Positions 8,419 through 17,045 of a DNA stretch of 64,000 nt are shown here, piece by piece. Position numbers and translations under genes: made by a program. Source of the DNA: CAYQSU01 sp964420325 (GTDB lineage: Bacteria; Pseudomonadota; Alphaproteobacteria; Rhodospirillales; Defluviicoccaceae); the NCBI GenBank assembly GCA_964420325.1, contig CAYQSU010000010.1:1-64000 (forward strand), read 5' to 3'. Within the stretch, counting starts at the first letter, position 1; each line of letters begins with the position of its first letter. The notes beneath the pieces are model-generated. The model saw only the letters and a program-made list of their open reading frames with translations, searched no databases and was not told where the DNA came from.

Positions 8419-9114
8419 TCAGCGTTCCACGGATGGCCGCTCGCGCCCGACGACGTCGCGCACCAGCGACGCGGTCACCTTGCGTCCTTCGCGGAGCGCC
8501 TCCTCGTCGATGCGGGCGACGAGCCGGCGGGCGGCATCGAGGGACCGTTCCATGCGGCTCGCCAGCTCCGTCACCACGCTCTCGTCGACGCGGAGCTGGC
8601 GGTCGGCGAACAGCTTGACGACGACGGCGCGGATCAGGGCGTCGGACGGCCTGCCAATGCGCACGGCGGGGGCCGCGTTGAGGCGCGAGCGGAGATCGGC
8701 CAGGCGAACCGGCCATCTTGGCGGCGGCTCGCGGCCGGTGATCAGCAGCCGGCGCCCGCTCTCCTGCACCAGCGTGTAGAGATGGAACAGCGCCTCCTCC
8801 CGGCGGCCGTCCATCTCCCCGCCGAGATCGTCGAGAGCCAGGGCCGGGCTGGCCCCGACCCGATCCGCGAGCGGGCCGCCGGCCAGGTCGTCGACGCGCA
8901 CCAGCCGGCCGCCGGTGCGGGCGAGGAAGACGTGGACGAGATGGGTCTTGCCGCATCCGGGCGCGCCGTGGATGACCAGCGCCGGCGCCGGCCACGCCGG
9001 CCAGCCGTCCAGCCACGCCACCGCTTCGCGATTGGTGTCGTCGACGAGGAAGTCGTCGCCGGTGAGCGCCGGCCGGTGCGGGAGGTCGAGCAGAAGCTGG
9101 CGGTGCGTCGTCAT
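8419..9114 (-). CDS. hdaA: Hda/HdaA-type regulator of DnaA
   Basis: This 231-residue AAA+ protein resembles the ATPase domain of DnaA without the DNA-binding domain. The N-terminus QLLLDLPHRP fits a sliding-clamp binding motif, as in E. coli Hda. Walker A is GAPGCGKTH and Walker B is ALALDDLG; the lid helices follow (LRSRLNAAPAVRIGRPSD). Known family members act with the DNA polymerase clamp to stimulate ATP hydrolysis by DnaA and so limit re-initiation of replication. It lies 37 bases downstream of the DUF2066 gene, a pairing common in alphaproteobacteria. Confidence 0.88.
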   Translation of the reverse strand: MTTHRQLLLDLPHRPALTGDDFLVDDTNREAVAWLDGWPAWPAPALVIHGAPGCGKTHLVHVFLARTGGRLVRVDDLAGGPLADRVGASPALALDDLGGEMDGRREEALFHLYTLVQESGRRLLITGREPPPRWPVRLADLRSRLNAAPAVRIGRPSDALIRAVVVKLFADRQLRVDESVVTELASRMERSLDAARRLVARIDEEALREGRKVTASLVRDVVGRERPSVER

Positions 9115-9151
9115 GTCGCGCCGCCGCTGCCGAGGCCGCGCCCCGCCCGGG

Positions 9152-10282
9152 TCATGACGGACGCGGCGCCGACGGCCGCAGCGGCTTGAGGATCCACTCG
9201 CCGGCGCCGCGGACGAGTTCGAGATCGGTCTGCCGCAACGCCTGGGCGAGCCGCTCCGCGCTCCCGAGGTAGTGCAGGTTGACGCGGACCTGGTTCCGGG
9301 AGAGGAGAACGAGGTCGACGCGCTGGACCATCGGCGTGCGCTGGAGCCGGGCCCGCACCGAGAGCCAGTCGCCGAGGCCGGCCACCGGCACCGTCACCGC
9401 GGCGACGGCGCTTTCCCCGGCGGCAAGCAGGTTGGCGGTCTTCCACCGCGTCTGGACGTCGGCGTTGACGCTGTCGACGGCGCGCGCGAGCACGGCCTCC
9501 GGAGCCTCCCCGGCCTCGCCCCGGATCGTCTGCCGGGCACGGTAGTCCTCTTGCGCGCCGGTGAAGCGGGCGTAGGTGACGACGAGAGCCGGCGCGCCGC
9601 CGTGCCCGTCGCCGGTCCACGCGGCGACGGCGACAAGGGTGTCCGCCGTCCCGTAGCGCCGGGCGAGACCGATCAGCCGCTCGCCGTCGGCGGCGGCCGC
9701 CTGCTCGGCGCCGATGGCGGCGATGTCGGCGAGGTCGCCGGCGGGGATGACGATCGGCACCAGGGCGTCCGACGTGTCGAGAGGCTCCCACGCCTGGCGC
9801 CACGGATTGGGATCGTCCCACAAGGAGAGCGCACCCGCCGTGCTCAGCACCGGCAGGACGACGACCGGCCGCGACTGGGTGACCGCGAAGTCGACGCCCC
9901 CTTCGGCGAGGAGCCGGCGGACCTCGTCGGCGTTGAAGCGGAAATCGAGCGAGGCGATGTAGCGGACGGCGGACGTCCTCTCCTCGGCGACGGAGAAGTC
10001 GACGACGAGGGCGGAGATCTGCTCCCTGTCGAGGCTGGGCAACCGGCCCGGATCGGCGGACTGTGCCAGCCGGCGGATCAGTTGCTGGAAGGCCCTGACC
10101 TCGCCCTCGGCGATGGCCTTCTCGCGCGCGGCCGCCGCCGATTCGGCGGTGACATCGACCTTGACGCCGCGCACCTCGAACACCTCGGCGGGCGCAGCCG
10201 GCCCGGCCAGCGAGCATGCAACGACGAAAGCCGCAACGAGGGCGAACGGGCTCGCCGCTGCGGAGCATCGCCGTTGGGTCAT
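9152..10282 (-). CDS. DUF2066 exported protein
   Basis: This 376-residue protein belongs to the DUF2066 family; its function is unknown. The N-terminus carries a signal sequence. The segment AAFVVACSLAG contains a lipobox-like VVAC, so it could be a lipoprotein, but cleavage after the following alanine-rich stretch is equally possible. The mature start, EVFEVRGVKVDVTAESAAAA, followed by REKAIAEGEVRAFQQLIRRL, is the family hallmark. The gene is transcribed toward hda and its start is only 22 bases from the annotated purM start on the other strand, so the two share a small control region. Confidence 0.85.
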   Translation of the reverse strand: MTQRRCSAAASPFALVAAFVVACSLAGPAAPAEVFEVRGVKVDVTAESAAAAREKAIAEGEVRAFQQLIRRLAQSADPGRLPSLDREQISALVVDFSVAEERTSAVRYIASLDFRFNADEVRRLLAEGGVDFAVTQSRPVVVLPVLSTAGALSLWDDPNPWRQAWEPLDTSDALVPIVIPAGDLADIAAIGAEQAAAADGERLIGLARRYGTADTLVAVAAWTGDGHGGAPALVVTYARFTGAQEDYRARQTIRGEAGEAPEAVLARAVDSVNADVQTRWKTANLLAAGESAVAAVTVPVAGLGDWLSVRARLQRTPMVQRVDLVLLSRNQVRVNLHYLGSAERLAQALRQTDLELVRGAGEWILKPLRPSAPRPS

Positions 10283-10304
10283 TGCATACCGTCCGAACTG
10301 AAGT

Positions 10305-11426
10305 ATGTTCGTCGCATGGGGGCGCCGCCCACTTTACCACGATCCTCGGGGGGAGAAAGCGATTAGCGGCCAAAGCTACCGCGATGCCGGCGTCGACATC
10401 GACGCCGGGGAGGCGCTCGTCGAACGCATCAGGCCGCTCGCCGACGCGACGCGGCGCCCGGGCGTCGTCGCCTCGATCGGCGGCTTCGGCGCGCGGTTCG
10501 ATCCCGGTTCCGCCGGCTTCCGCGACCCGGTGCTGGTCGCCACCACCGACGGCGTCGGCACCAAGCTCAAGGTGGCGATCGCCATGGGCCGCCACGACAC
10601 CGTCGGCATCGACCTGGTCGCCATGTGCGTCAACGACCTGGTGGTCGAGGGCGCCGAGCCCCTGTTCTTCCTCGACTACTTCGCCACCGCCAGGCTGTCG
10701 GTGGAGGCCGGGCGGGACATCGTCGCCGGCATCGCCGAGGGCTGCCGGCTGGCCGGCTGCGCGCTGATCGGCGGCGAGACGGCCGAGATGCCGGGGATGT
10801 ACACGGGCGACGACTACGATCTCGCCGGCTTCGCCGTCGGCGCGTTCGAGCGCGACCAGGGTCTCAAGCCGGAGAGCGCCGAAGCGGGCGACGTCGTTCT
10901 CGGCCTAGCGTCGAGCGGCATCCACTCCAACGGCTTCTCGCTGGTCCGCAAGGTGGTCGAGGATCAACGGCTCGACTATCGCGCCGAGGCGCCGTTCGCC
11001 GCCGGCCGCGCGCTCGGCGACGCGCTCCTCGAGCCGACCCGGATCTATGTCAAGAGCTGCCTCGCCGCCGTCCGCGCGGGTGGCGTCCGGGCGCTCGCCC
11101 ACATCACCGGCGGCGGCCTCGTCGGCAACGTTCCGCGCTCGCTGCCGCCCGGACTGGCGGCCGAGATCGATGCCGGCTCCTGGCCGTTCCCGGCGGTCTT
11201 TCGGTGGCTCGCGCGTACGGGCGAGGTGACCGCTGGAGAGATGGCGCGGACGTTCAACTGCGGCATCGGCATGGTGGCGATCGTCGACGGCGAGCGCGAA
11301 GCGGAACTCACGGCGCTCCTCGCGGCGATGGGCGAGCACGTGTTCAGGATCGGGCGCCTGGTCCGCCGCGACGCCGGCGCGGCGGGCGTGATCCTCAGGG
11401 GAACGGAGGAGGCATGGCGAAGCTGA
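10305..11426 (+). CDS. purM: phosphoribosylformylglycinamidine cyclo-ligase (AIR synthetase)
   Basis: The enzyme converts FGAM to AIR with ATP in purine synthesis. The core begins at SYRDAGVDIDAGEALVERI and includes TTDGVGTKLK, DLVAMCVNDL and GGETAEMPGMY, all diagnostic of PurM. The frame from ATG 10305 gives 373 residues with about 20 extra N-terminal residues. That ATG lacks a clear ribosome binding site and leaves only 22 bases to the divergent gene. A rare ATT codon at 10362, preceded by GGGGGGAG, would give the usual length, so the true start is uncertain. The 3' end overlaps purN by 13 bases. Confidence 0.95.
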   Translation: MFVAWGRRPLYHDPRGEKAISGQSYRDAGVDIDAGEALVERIRPLADATRRPGVVASIGGFGARFDPGSAGFRDPVLVATTDGVGTKLKVAIAMGRHDTVGIDLVAMCVNDLVVEGAEPLFFLDYFATARLSVEAGRDIVAGIAEGCRLAGCALIGGETAEMPGMYTGDDYDLAGFAVGAFERDQGLKPESAEAGDVVLGLASSGIHSNGFSLVRKVVEDQRLDYRAEAPFAAGRALGDALLEPTRIYVKSCLAAVRAGGVRALAHITGGGLVGNVPRSLPPGLAAEIDAGSWPFPAVFRWLARTGEVTAGEMARTFNCGIGMVAIVDGEREAELTALLAAMGEHVFRIGRLVRRDAGAAGVILRGTEEAWRS

Positions 11427-12085
11427 AAGTGGCGGTGCTGATCTCCGGGCGCGGCAGCAACCTCCAGTCGCTGCTCGCCGCGTGCGCAGAGGAGACCTAT
11501 CCGGCCGAGATCGTGCTGGTGATCTCCAACGTGCCGGGTGCCGCGGGGCTGGCTCACGCCGACGCCGCCGGCATCCCGAGCCTCGTCATCGATCACACCG
11601 GCTTCGCGAGCCGGGAGCCGTTCGAGGATGCCCTCAACGAGGTGTTGACGGCGGCCGGCGCAGAGCTCGTCTGCCTCGCCGGCTTCATGCGGCTTCTGAC
11701 CGACGCCTTCGTCAACCGCTGGTGGGACCGGCTGATCAACATCCATCCGTCGCTTCTGCCGGCGTTCCGGGGGCTCCACGTTCACGAGCGCGTTCTCGAT
11801 TACGGCGCGCGGTTCTCCGGTTGCACGGTGCATTTCGTCCGACCGGCGATGGACGACGGCCCGATCATCGTCCAGGCCGTCGTGCCGGTGATGCCCGACG
11901 ACGACGTCGAGGCGCTCGCCGCCCGCGTGCTCGGCGAGGAGCACGTCGTCTATCCGCTGGCGGTGCGGCTGATCGCCGGGGGCAGGGTCCGCGTCTCCAA
12001 GGAACGGGTCCTCGTCCGCGATGCTCGCGGCGCCCGCGGGGCGCTGATCAACCCGGCGCTGCCGTCGCTGCGGGGGCGCCCTTGA
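11414..12085 (+). CDS. purN: phosphoribosylglycinamide formyltransferase
   Basis: This 223-residue enzyme transfers a formyl group from 10-formyl-THF to GAR in purine synthesis. The start motif VAVLISGRGSNLQSLL binds the substrate phosphate. The catalytic segment INIHPSLLPAFRGLH supplies the conserved Asn and His, and SGCTVHFV leads to the Asp region MDDGPII. The ATG at 11414 follows GGAGG and lies inside the end of purM, so the two are cotranslated. It ends 28 bases from the convergent ndk gene. Confidence 0.96.
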   Translation: MAKLKVAVLISGRGSNLQSLLAACAEETYPAEIVLVISNVPGAAGLAHADAAGIPSLVIDHTGFASREPFEDALNEVLTAAGAELVCLAGFMRLLTDAFVNRWWDRLINIHPSLLPAFRGLHVHERVLDYGARFSGCTVHFVRPAMDDGPIIVQAVVPVMPDDDVEALAARVLGEEHVVYPLAVRLIAGGRVRVSKERVLVRDARGARGALINPALPSLRGRP

Positions 12086-12113
12086 GGTCCCGCAGCCGGA
12101 GCAGGCCGCGGGC

Positions 12114-12536
12114 TCAGCCGACGATGTCGAGATCGCAGAAAAAGAAGCCGATCTCCTTGACCGCGTTCTCCGGCGAATCAGAGCCGTGGACAGCGTTCTC
12201 CTGGACGTTGAGGCCGCAGGCCTTGCGGATCGTCCCCTCGGCGGCGTTGGCCGGATTGGTCGCGCCCATGACGTCGCGGTTGCGAAGGATGGCGTTCTCG
12301 CCTTCCAGCACCTGGGCGACCACCGGGCCCGAGCTCATGTACTCGCAGAGCTCGTCGTAGAACGAGCGCTCGCGGTGGACGGCGTAGAACGCCTGGGCGT
12401 CGGTTTTGGTCAGGCGGAGCCGCCGCTGCGCGATGATGCGGAGGCCACCCGCTTCGAGCATGGCGTTGATGCGGCCGGTGATGTTGCGCGCGGTGGCGTC
12501 CGGCTTGATGATGGACAAGGTCCTCTCGACGGCCAT
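12114..12536 (-). CDS. ndk: nucleoside diphosphate kinase
   Basis: This 140-residue enzyme passes the gamma phosphate of ATP to other NDPs through a phosphohistidine. It has the expected ERTLSIIKPDA start and the active-site segment NAVHGSDSPENA, where the histidine is phosphorylated. Length is standard. The ATG at 12536 follows GGAAGGGG. A well-formed promoter lies about 120 bases upstream at 12653-12681. It is convergent with purN. Confidence 0.97.
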   Translation of the reverse strand: MAVERTLSIIKPDATARNITGRINAMLEAGGLRIIAQRRLRLTKTDAQAFYAVHRERSFYDELCEYMSSGPVVAQVLEGENAILRNRDVMGATNPANAAEGTIRKACGLNVQENAVHGSDSPENAVKEIGFFFCDLDIVG

Positions 12537-12652
12537 ATCCCCTTCCCTCCGATGCTACCCGGTGTTGCTGACAGATGTCGGGGGGAGGAAAGGAAACCCA
12601 CGGCCGGAGCCGGCTCGCAGGGATGACCCCCCTCCCCGTTGAAGGCAGGCGC

Positions 12653-12681
12653 CTTATAGAGGCAACACCCCCTGCTGGCAA
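12653..12681 (-). promoter_or_regulatory. candidate ndk promoter
   Basis: On the minus strand TTGCCA (12681-12676) and TATAAG (12658-12653) are separated by 17 bases, close to the sigma-70 consensus. It points at ndk and would give a leader of roughly 110 bases. Confidence 0.55.
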
Positions 12682-12711
12682 GGTGCGCATCGCCGGGAGG
12701 CGCTGGCGGGA

Positions 12712-12739
12712 TTGACCGGGGCTGGCCGGGCGCTATCCT
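12712..12739 (+). promoter_or_regulatory. candidate rnpB promoter
   Basis: TTGACC (12712-12717) and TATCCT (12734-12739) are 16 bases apart and end seven bases before the predicted 5' end of the RNase P RNA, the spacing expected for a stable-RNA promoter. Confidence 0.55.
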
Positions 12740-12745
12740 GAGAGC

Positions 12746-13140
<395 letters not shown>

Positions 13141-13157
13141 GACTCCATCCGCAACGG

Positions 13158-13197
13158 ATACATAAAAAGAACAAAAAAAGAAATTATGAAGAATACA
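13158..13197. other. A+T-rich patch between rnpB and mraZ
   Basis: These 40 bases are about 80% A+T (runs such as AAAAAGAACAAAAAAAG) in a genome of about 70% G+C. They lie just after rnpB and about 150 bases before the MraZ repeats. They may hold an upstream element of the dcw promoter or mark the end of the rnpB transcript. I see no gene in the 338 bases between rnpB and mraZ. Confidence 0.5.
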
Positions 13198-13342
13198 GCC
13201 GTGCCGCAGTCGTCGCCAAAGCGCCCCGCGCATCGTCTCGCCGCGGATGCTGCCGGACCATTGGCGGGGCCGGCCGATGTTGGGCACGGCGCCGCGACGG
13301 TCCCAGAAACGAAACGTGTCAGGACTTCGTTAACCAAGTAAA

Positions 13343-13386
13343 TCCATGATATCCCATTGACGCCCATGATTGCCCATGATATCCCA
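13343..13386 (-). promoter_or_regulatory. MraZ-type operator: five direct repeats with 10-base period
   Basis: On the minus strand TGGG occurs at 13386-13383, 13376-13373, 13366-13363 and 13356-13353, exactly ten bases apart, with a degenerate TGGA at 13346-13343. This is the TGGGN-N5 direct-repeat pattern bound by E. coli MraZ upstream of its own gene. The array lies about 90 bases before mraZ, so autoregulation of the dcw cluster is very likely. Confidence 0.85.
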
Positions 13387-13478
13387 TACTACATTCCGGT
13401 TGCGTGGGGGCGTCCGCGCGCACCCGGCCTCGCCGAGGCCCGGCGCGGCCGCAACAACGGGAGACGTCGGCGGCGGTC

Positions 13479-13952
13479 ATGGCTTTCTTGGCTGGGAAGT
13501 TCGTCAACAGGATCGACCGCAAGGGCCGTGTCTCGGTGCCGAAGCCGTTCCGCGACCACCTCGCCGCCCAGGCCGGGGACTTCCCCGGCGTCTACGCCTT
13601 TCCGATGTTCAAGGACCCGGCCATCGAGGTCTGCGGCGAGCGCTTCATGCAGCGCCTGTCCGACAGCATCGACGAGCTGGAGCGGTTCTCCGACGACCAC
13701 GACGATCTCGCCTCGATTCTTCTCGAGAGCGCTCAGCCGCTGCCGCTCGATCCCGAGGGACGGGTGGTGCTGCCCAAGGAGTTCCTGGAGCACGCCGGGG
13801 TCGAAAGCGAGGCGCTGTTCGTCGGCCGCGGCAAGACCTTCAGCATCTGGGACCCGGAGACCTATAAGGCACGCCGCAGCCAGGCCTTCGAGCGAGCGCG
13901 CTCGCGCGGGGCGACGCTCAGGCTCAGGCCGGAACCGGACGTGACGCCCTGA
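13479..13952 (+). CDS. mraZ: transcriptional regulator MraZ
   Basis: This 157-residue DNA-binding protein has two AbrB-like (SpoVT-AbrB) half domains. The start FLAGKFVNRIDRKGRVSVPK and the repeat PLDPEGRVVLPKEFLEHAG are characteristic. MraZ forms a ring-shaped oligomer that binds direct repeats upstream of its own gene; a five-unit array is present here. The ATG at 13479 follows GGGAG; the open frame extends upstream but without family similarity. The stop overlaps rsmH by one base (TGATG). Confidence 0.93.
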   Translation: MAFLAGKFVNRIDRKGRVSVPKPFRDHLAAQAGDFPGVYAFPMFKDPAIEVCGERFMQRLSDSIDELERFSDDHDDLASILLESAQPLPLDPEGRVVLPKEFLEHAGVESEALFVGRGKTFSIWDPETYKARRSQAFERARSRGATLRLRPEPDVTP

Positions 13953-14932
13953 TGGCCGACGCGGCTCATGTCCCGGTGATGGTGCGCGAGGTGCTGGCGG
14001 CACTGGCACCGAGGGCCGGCGCCGAGTACGTGGATGCCACCTTCGGTGCCGGCGGCTACGCACGCGCGCTGCTGGAGGCGGCGGCGTGTCGGGTGTGGGC
14101 CATCGACCGGGACCCCGATGCCGTGGCCGGCGCCCAGGCGCTGTGCCGCGCCTACGCCGGCCGCCTGCACGTCGCGCGGGGGCGCTTCGGCGACATGGAG
14201 ACCCTGCTCGACGGCGTCGGCGTCCGGCGCATCGACGGCGTCGCCTTCGACCTCGGCATGTCGTCGGCGCAGGTCGATTCGCCAAAGCGAGGCTTCTCGT
14301 TCCGGCACGACGGCCCGCTCGACATGCGCATGGATCCCGACCACGGCATCACTGCCGCCGAGGTCGTCGACTGCCTCTCCGAGGACGAGCTCGCCGAGCT
14401 TCTCGGCACCCTCGGCGAGGAGCGGGCGGCCCGGCGGATCGCCAGGGCGATCGTTCGCGCCCGCGGACGGGCGCCGATCACGCGCTCGCTCGAACTCGCC
14501 GAGATCGTTCGCAGCGCGCTGCCGCCGGCGCGCACCGGCATCGACCCGGCGACGCGCACCTTCCAGGCGTTGCGCATCCAAGTCAACGACGAGCTCGGCG
14601 AGCTCGACCGCGGCCTCGGCGCCGCGGAGCGGCTTCTGAGGCCGGGCGGCCGGCTCTGCGTGCTGTCCTTCCATTCCCTCGAGGATCGTCGGGTCAAGGC
14701 CTTCCTGCGCGCCCGCAGCGGCGGCGAACCCAGGCCCTCGCGCCATCGCCCGGAAGCCGCCCCGTCATCCCGGCGGCCGCCCAGCTTCCGGCTCCTCCGG
14801 CGCGGGCCGCTGAAGCCGTCGGCGGCAGAGATCGACGCCAACCCTCGTGCCCGCTCGGCCCGGCTCCGCGCCGCCGAGCGCACGGACGCGGAGCCGTGGC
14901 CGGCCCAGAGCGAGGACAGGAGAGCGGCATGA
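13952..14932 (+). CDS. rsmH: 16S rRNA m4C1402 methyltransferase RsmH
   Basis: This 326-residue SAM-dependent enzyme (also called MraW) methylates N4 of C1402 in 16S rRNA. The start HVPVMVREVLAAL is typical. The SAM-binding motif is DATFGAGGYARALL, followed by DRDPDAVA, FDLGMSSAQVD and FRHDGPLDMRMD. The ending LCVLSFHSLEDRRVKAFLR is diagnostic. The start overlaps the mraZ stop and the end overlaps ftsL as ATGA. Confidence 0.96.
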   Translation: MADAAHVPVMVREVLAALAPRAGAEYVDATFGAGGYARALLEAAACRVWAIDRDPDAVAGAQALCRAYAGRLHVARGRFGDMETLLDGVGVRRIDGVAFDLGMSSAQVDSPKRGFSFRHDGPLDMRMDPDHGITAAEVVDCLSEDELAELLGTLGEERAARRIARAIVRARGRAPITRSLELAEIVRSALPPARTGIDPATRTFQALRIQVNDELGELDRGLGAAERLLRPGGRLCVLSFHSLEDRRVKAFLRARSGGEPRPSRHRPEAAPSSRRPPSFRLLRRGPLKPSAAEIDANPRARSARLRAAERTDAEPWPAQSEDRRAA

Positions 14933-15300
14933 GCGGAGGCCTCATCCGGCAGACGACGGTGTTGTTTCTGGTGCTGGCGGTGGGGCTGGTACTGGTGCTG
15001 TTCGCGGTCAAGTACCAGGTCCAGGACCTCGAGGCGGAGCTGAGTCGACTCGATGCCGACATCGTTTCGGAGCGTCGGTCGGTCCATGTCCTCCGGGCGG
15101 AATGGGGCCATCTCACCGATCCCGGCCGCCTGCAAGGGCTCGCCGACCGCCACCTCGATCTGGTTCCGCTTCAGCCGCACCAGCTGGCGTCCTTCGCCGC
15201 CCTGCCGCCGGCGCTGCCGTCCGAGGAGAGCGTCGAGATGTACCTGAGGGCCCTCGAAGGCGGCGCTCCGCCGACGCTCGCCGAAAGCAGCCGGCGATGA
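14929..15300 (+). CDS. ftsL: cell division protein FtsL
   Basis: This short bitopic protein (123 residues) has one membrane helix at about residues 9-27 (TTVLFLVLAVGLVLVLFAV), followed by a heptad-rich coiled coil (VQDLEAELSRLDADIVSERR) and a short tail. FtsL joins FtsB and FtsQ and activates the FtsW-FtsI synthase at the septum. Sequence identity in this family is low, so the call rests on topology and on its place between rsmH and ftsI. ATGA overlaps are present at both ends. Confidence 0.85.
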   Translation: MSGGLIRQTTVLFLVLAVGLVLVLFAVKYQVQDLEAELSRLDADIVSERRSVHVLRAEWGHLTDPGRLQGLADRHLDLVPLQPHQLASFAALPPALPSEESVEMYLRALEGGAPPTLAESSRR

Positions 15301-17045
15301 GCCACGGCGAGTCCTCCGGCCTTCGGGCCGAGCGAGCCCCGATCCGCCTCGAAGGCGTCCACGCCAGGGCCTTGGAGACGGCGCGCAACCGCATCCTGGT
15401 GGCCGCCATGCTGCTCCTCTTTGCCTTCGTTGCCGTCGCCTGCCGGCTCATCGCGCTAACCGCGTTCTCGCCGCCGGGCCTTCGCGAGTTCGCCGCGCGC
15501 TCGGCGTGGGAGGTGAGCCGGGCCGACATCGTCGACCGCAACGGCGTCGTGCTGGCCACCAGCCTGCCGACCGCCTCGCTTTACGCGGATCCCTCGGAGG
15601 TCATGGACCTGGAGGAGACGGTGAGCGGGCTCGCCTCGGTCTTCCCTGACCTCGACCGCCAGACGCTGACGGCTAGGCTCGGCCGGGGCGGGCGCTTCGT
15701 CTGGATCCGCCGCAACCTGACGCCGGACCAGCAGTACGCCGTCAACCGGCTCGGGCTTCCGGGGCTCGCCTTCGTCGCCGAGGCGCGCCGGGTCTACCCG
15801 CAGGGTGCCGATGCCGCCCACCTTCTCGGTTTCACCGACATCGACGGCCACGGCCTCGCCGGCGTCGAGCGGAGCTTCGACCGGGCACTGGCCGCCGGCG
15901 AGACGGTTCGCCTCGCCGTCGACATCCGGCTGCAAAGCATCGTCCGCCAGGAGCTGCTGGCGACCATGCGGCGGTTCAGGGCCATCGGCGCGGCCGGCCT
16001 CGTCCTCGACGTGCGCACGGGCGAGGTGCTGACGATGGTCTCGCTGCCGGATTTCGATCCGAACCGGCCGGCGGCGGACGATCCCGAAACCCGCTTCAAT
16101 CGCGTCAGCCAGGGCGCCTACGAGATGGGGTCGACCTTCAAGCTGCTGACGGCGGCGATGGCGCTCGACAGCGGCACGACGACGCTCAACGGCGGCTACG
16201 ACGCGAGCCATCCGATTCGTGTGGCGCGCTTCTCCATTCGCGACTTCAAGCCGGAGAATCGCTGGCTCTCGGTGCCGGAAATCCTTGTTCACTCATCGAA
16301 TATCGGCGCTGCCCAGATGGCCCTTGACGTCGGGGGGGCGCTCCAGCGCAAGTACTTGGATCGATTAGGATTGCTCATGCCGGCGACGGTCGAGCTTCCG
16401 GAGGTGGCGACTCCGCTCGCTCCGGCGCGCTGGCGTGACGTCAACACGATGACGATCGGGTTCGGTCATGGCATTGCGGTCAGTCCGGTGCAGCTTGCTT
16501 CGGCCATAGCGGCGGTGGTCAACGGCGGCATCTACCAGCCGCCGACGGTCCTGCGCTGGGACGGCGCGCCCCCTGGCGGCGAGCGGGTGCTGTCGGCGCA
16601 GACGTCCGAACAGGTGAGGGCACTGATGCGCCTCGTCGTGCTTGCCGGCACCGGCGCCCGCGCCGATGTGCCGGGACTGAGGGTCGGCGGCAAGACCGGA
16701 ACCTCGGAGAAACTGGTCGGCGGCCGGTACCGGCGCGACGCCAGGATCGCATCCTTCGTCGGGGCGTTCCCGATCGACGCGCCGAGCTACGTCGTCTTCG
16801 CCATGATCGACGAGCCGAAGGGCATCAAGGAAACCCACAACTATGCGACCGGCGGCTGGGTGGCGGCACCGGCGATCGGCCGCATCGTCGCGCGCATCGC
16901 TCCGATTCTCGGCGTCGCACCCGTCGTCGAAGACGAAAGCCTCGAGAGCGTGCGGCGCCAGCCCGCCGGTCGCCAGCGTCTCTTGCCGACGGCCATCCAC
17001 GACGCGATGGCGGAGGTGCGAGGGCACCAGCTTGCGGCTAACTGA
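15297..17045 (+). CDS. ftsI: septal peptidoglycan transpeptidase FtsI (PBP3)
   Basis: This 582-residue penicillin-binding protein crosslinks septal peptidoglycan. It has one N-terminal membrane helix (about 33-55), a pedestal domain starting near SRADIVDRNGVVLATSLP, and a transpeptidase domain. The active-site motifs are STFK (279-282), SSN (333-335) and KTGT (466-469). The start overlaps ftsL as ATGA. The 3' end overlaps the murE start by 14 bases. Confidence 0.96.
   Translation: MSHGESSGLRAERAPIRLEGVHARALETARNRILVAAMLLLFAFVAVACRLIALTAFSPPGLREFAARSAWEVSRADIVDRNGVVLATSLPTASLYADPSEVMDLEETVSGLASVFPDLDRQTLTARLGRGGRFVWIRRNLTPDQQYAVNRLGLPGLAFVAEARRVYPQGADAAHLLGFTDIDGHGLAGVERSFDRALAAGETVRLAVDIRLQSIVRQELLATMRRFRAIGAAGLVLDVRTGEVLTMVSLPDFDPNRPAADDPETRFNRVSQGAYEMGSTFKLLTAAMALDSGTTTLNGGYDASHPIRVARFSIRDFKPENRWLSVPEILVHSSNIGAAQMALDVGGALQRKYLDRLGLLMPATVELPEVATPLAPARWRDVNTMTIGFGHGIAVSPVQLASAIAAVVNGGIYQPPTVLRWDGAPPGGERVLSAQTSEQVRALMRLVVLAGTGARADVPGLRVGGKTGTSEKLVGGRYRRDARIASFVGAFPIDAPSYVVFAMIDEPKGIKETHNYATGGWVAAPAIGRIVARIAPILGVAPVVEDESLESVRRQPAGRQRLLPTAIHDAMAEVRGHQLAAN

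Noticed and set aside
6612..8618. A 668-codon plus-strand frame
   Set aside because: It covers the zntB-like, SDR and hda genes in antisense and shows no domain.
13343..13386. A CRISPR-like or satellite repeat
   Set aside because: Units are only ten bases with a TGGG core and lie just before mraZ, which fits the MraZ operator.
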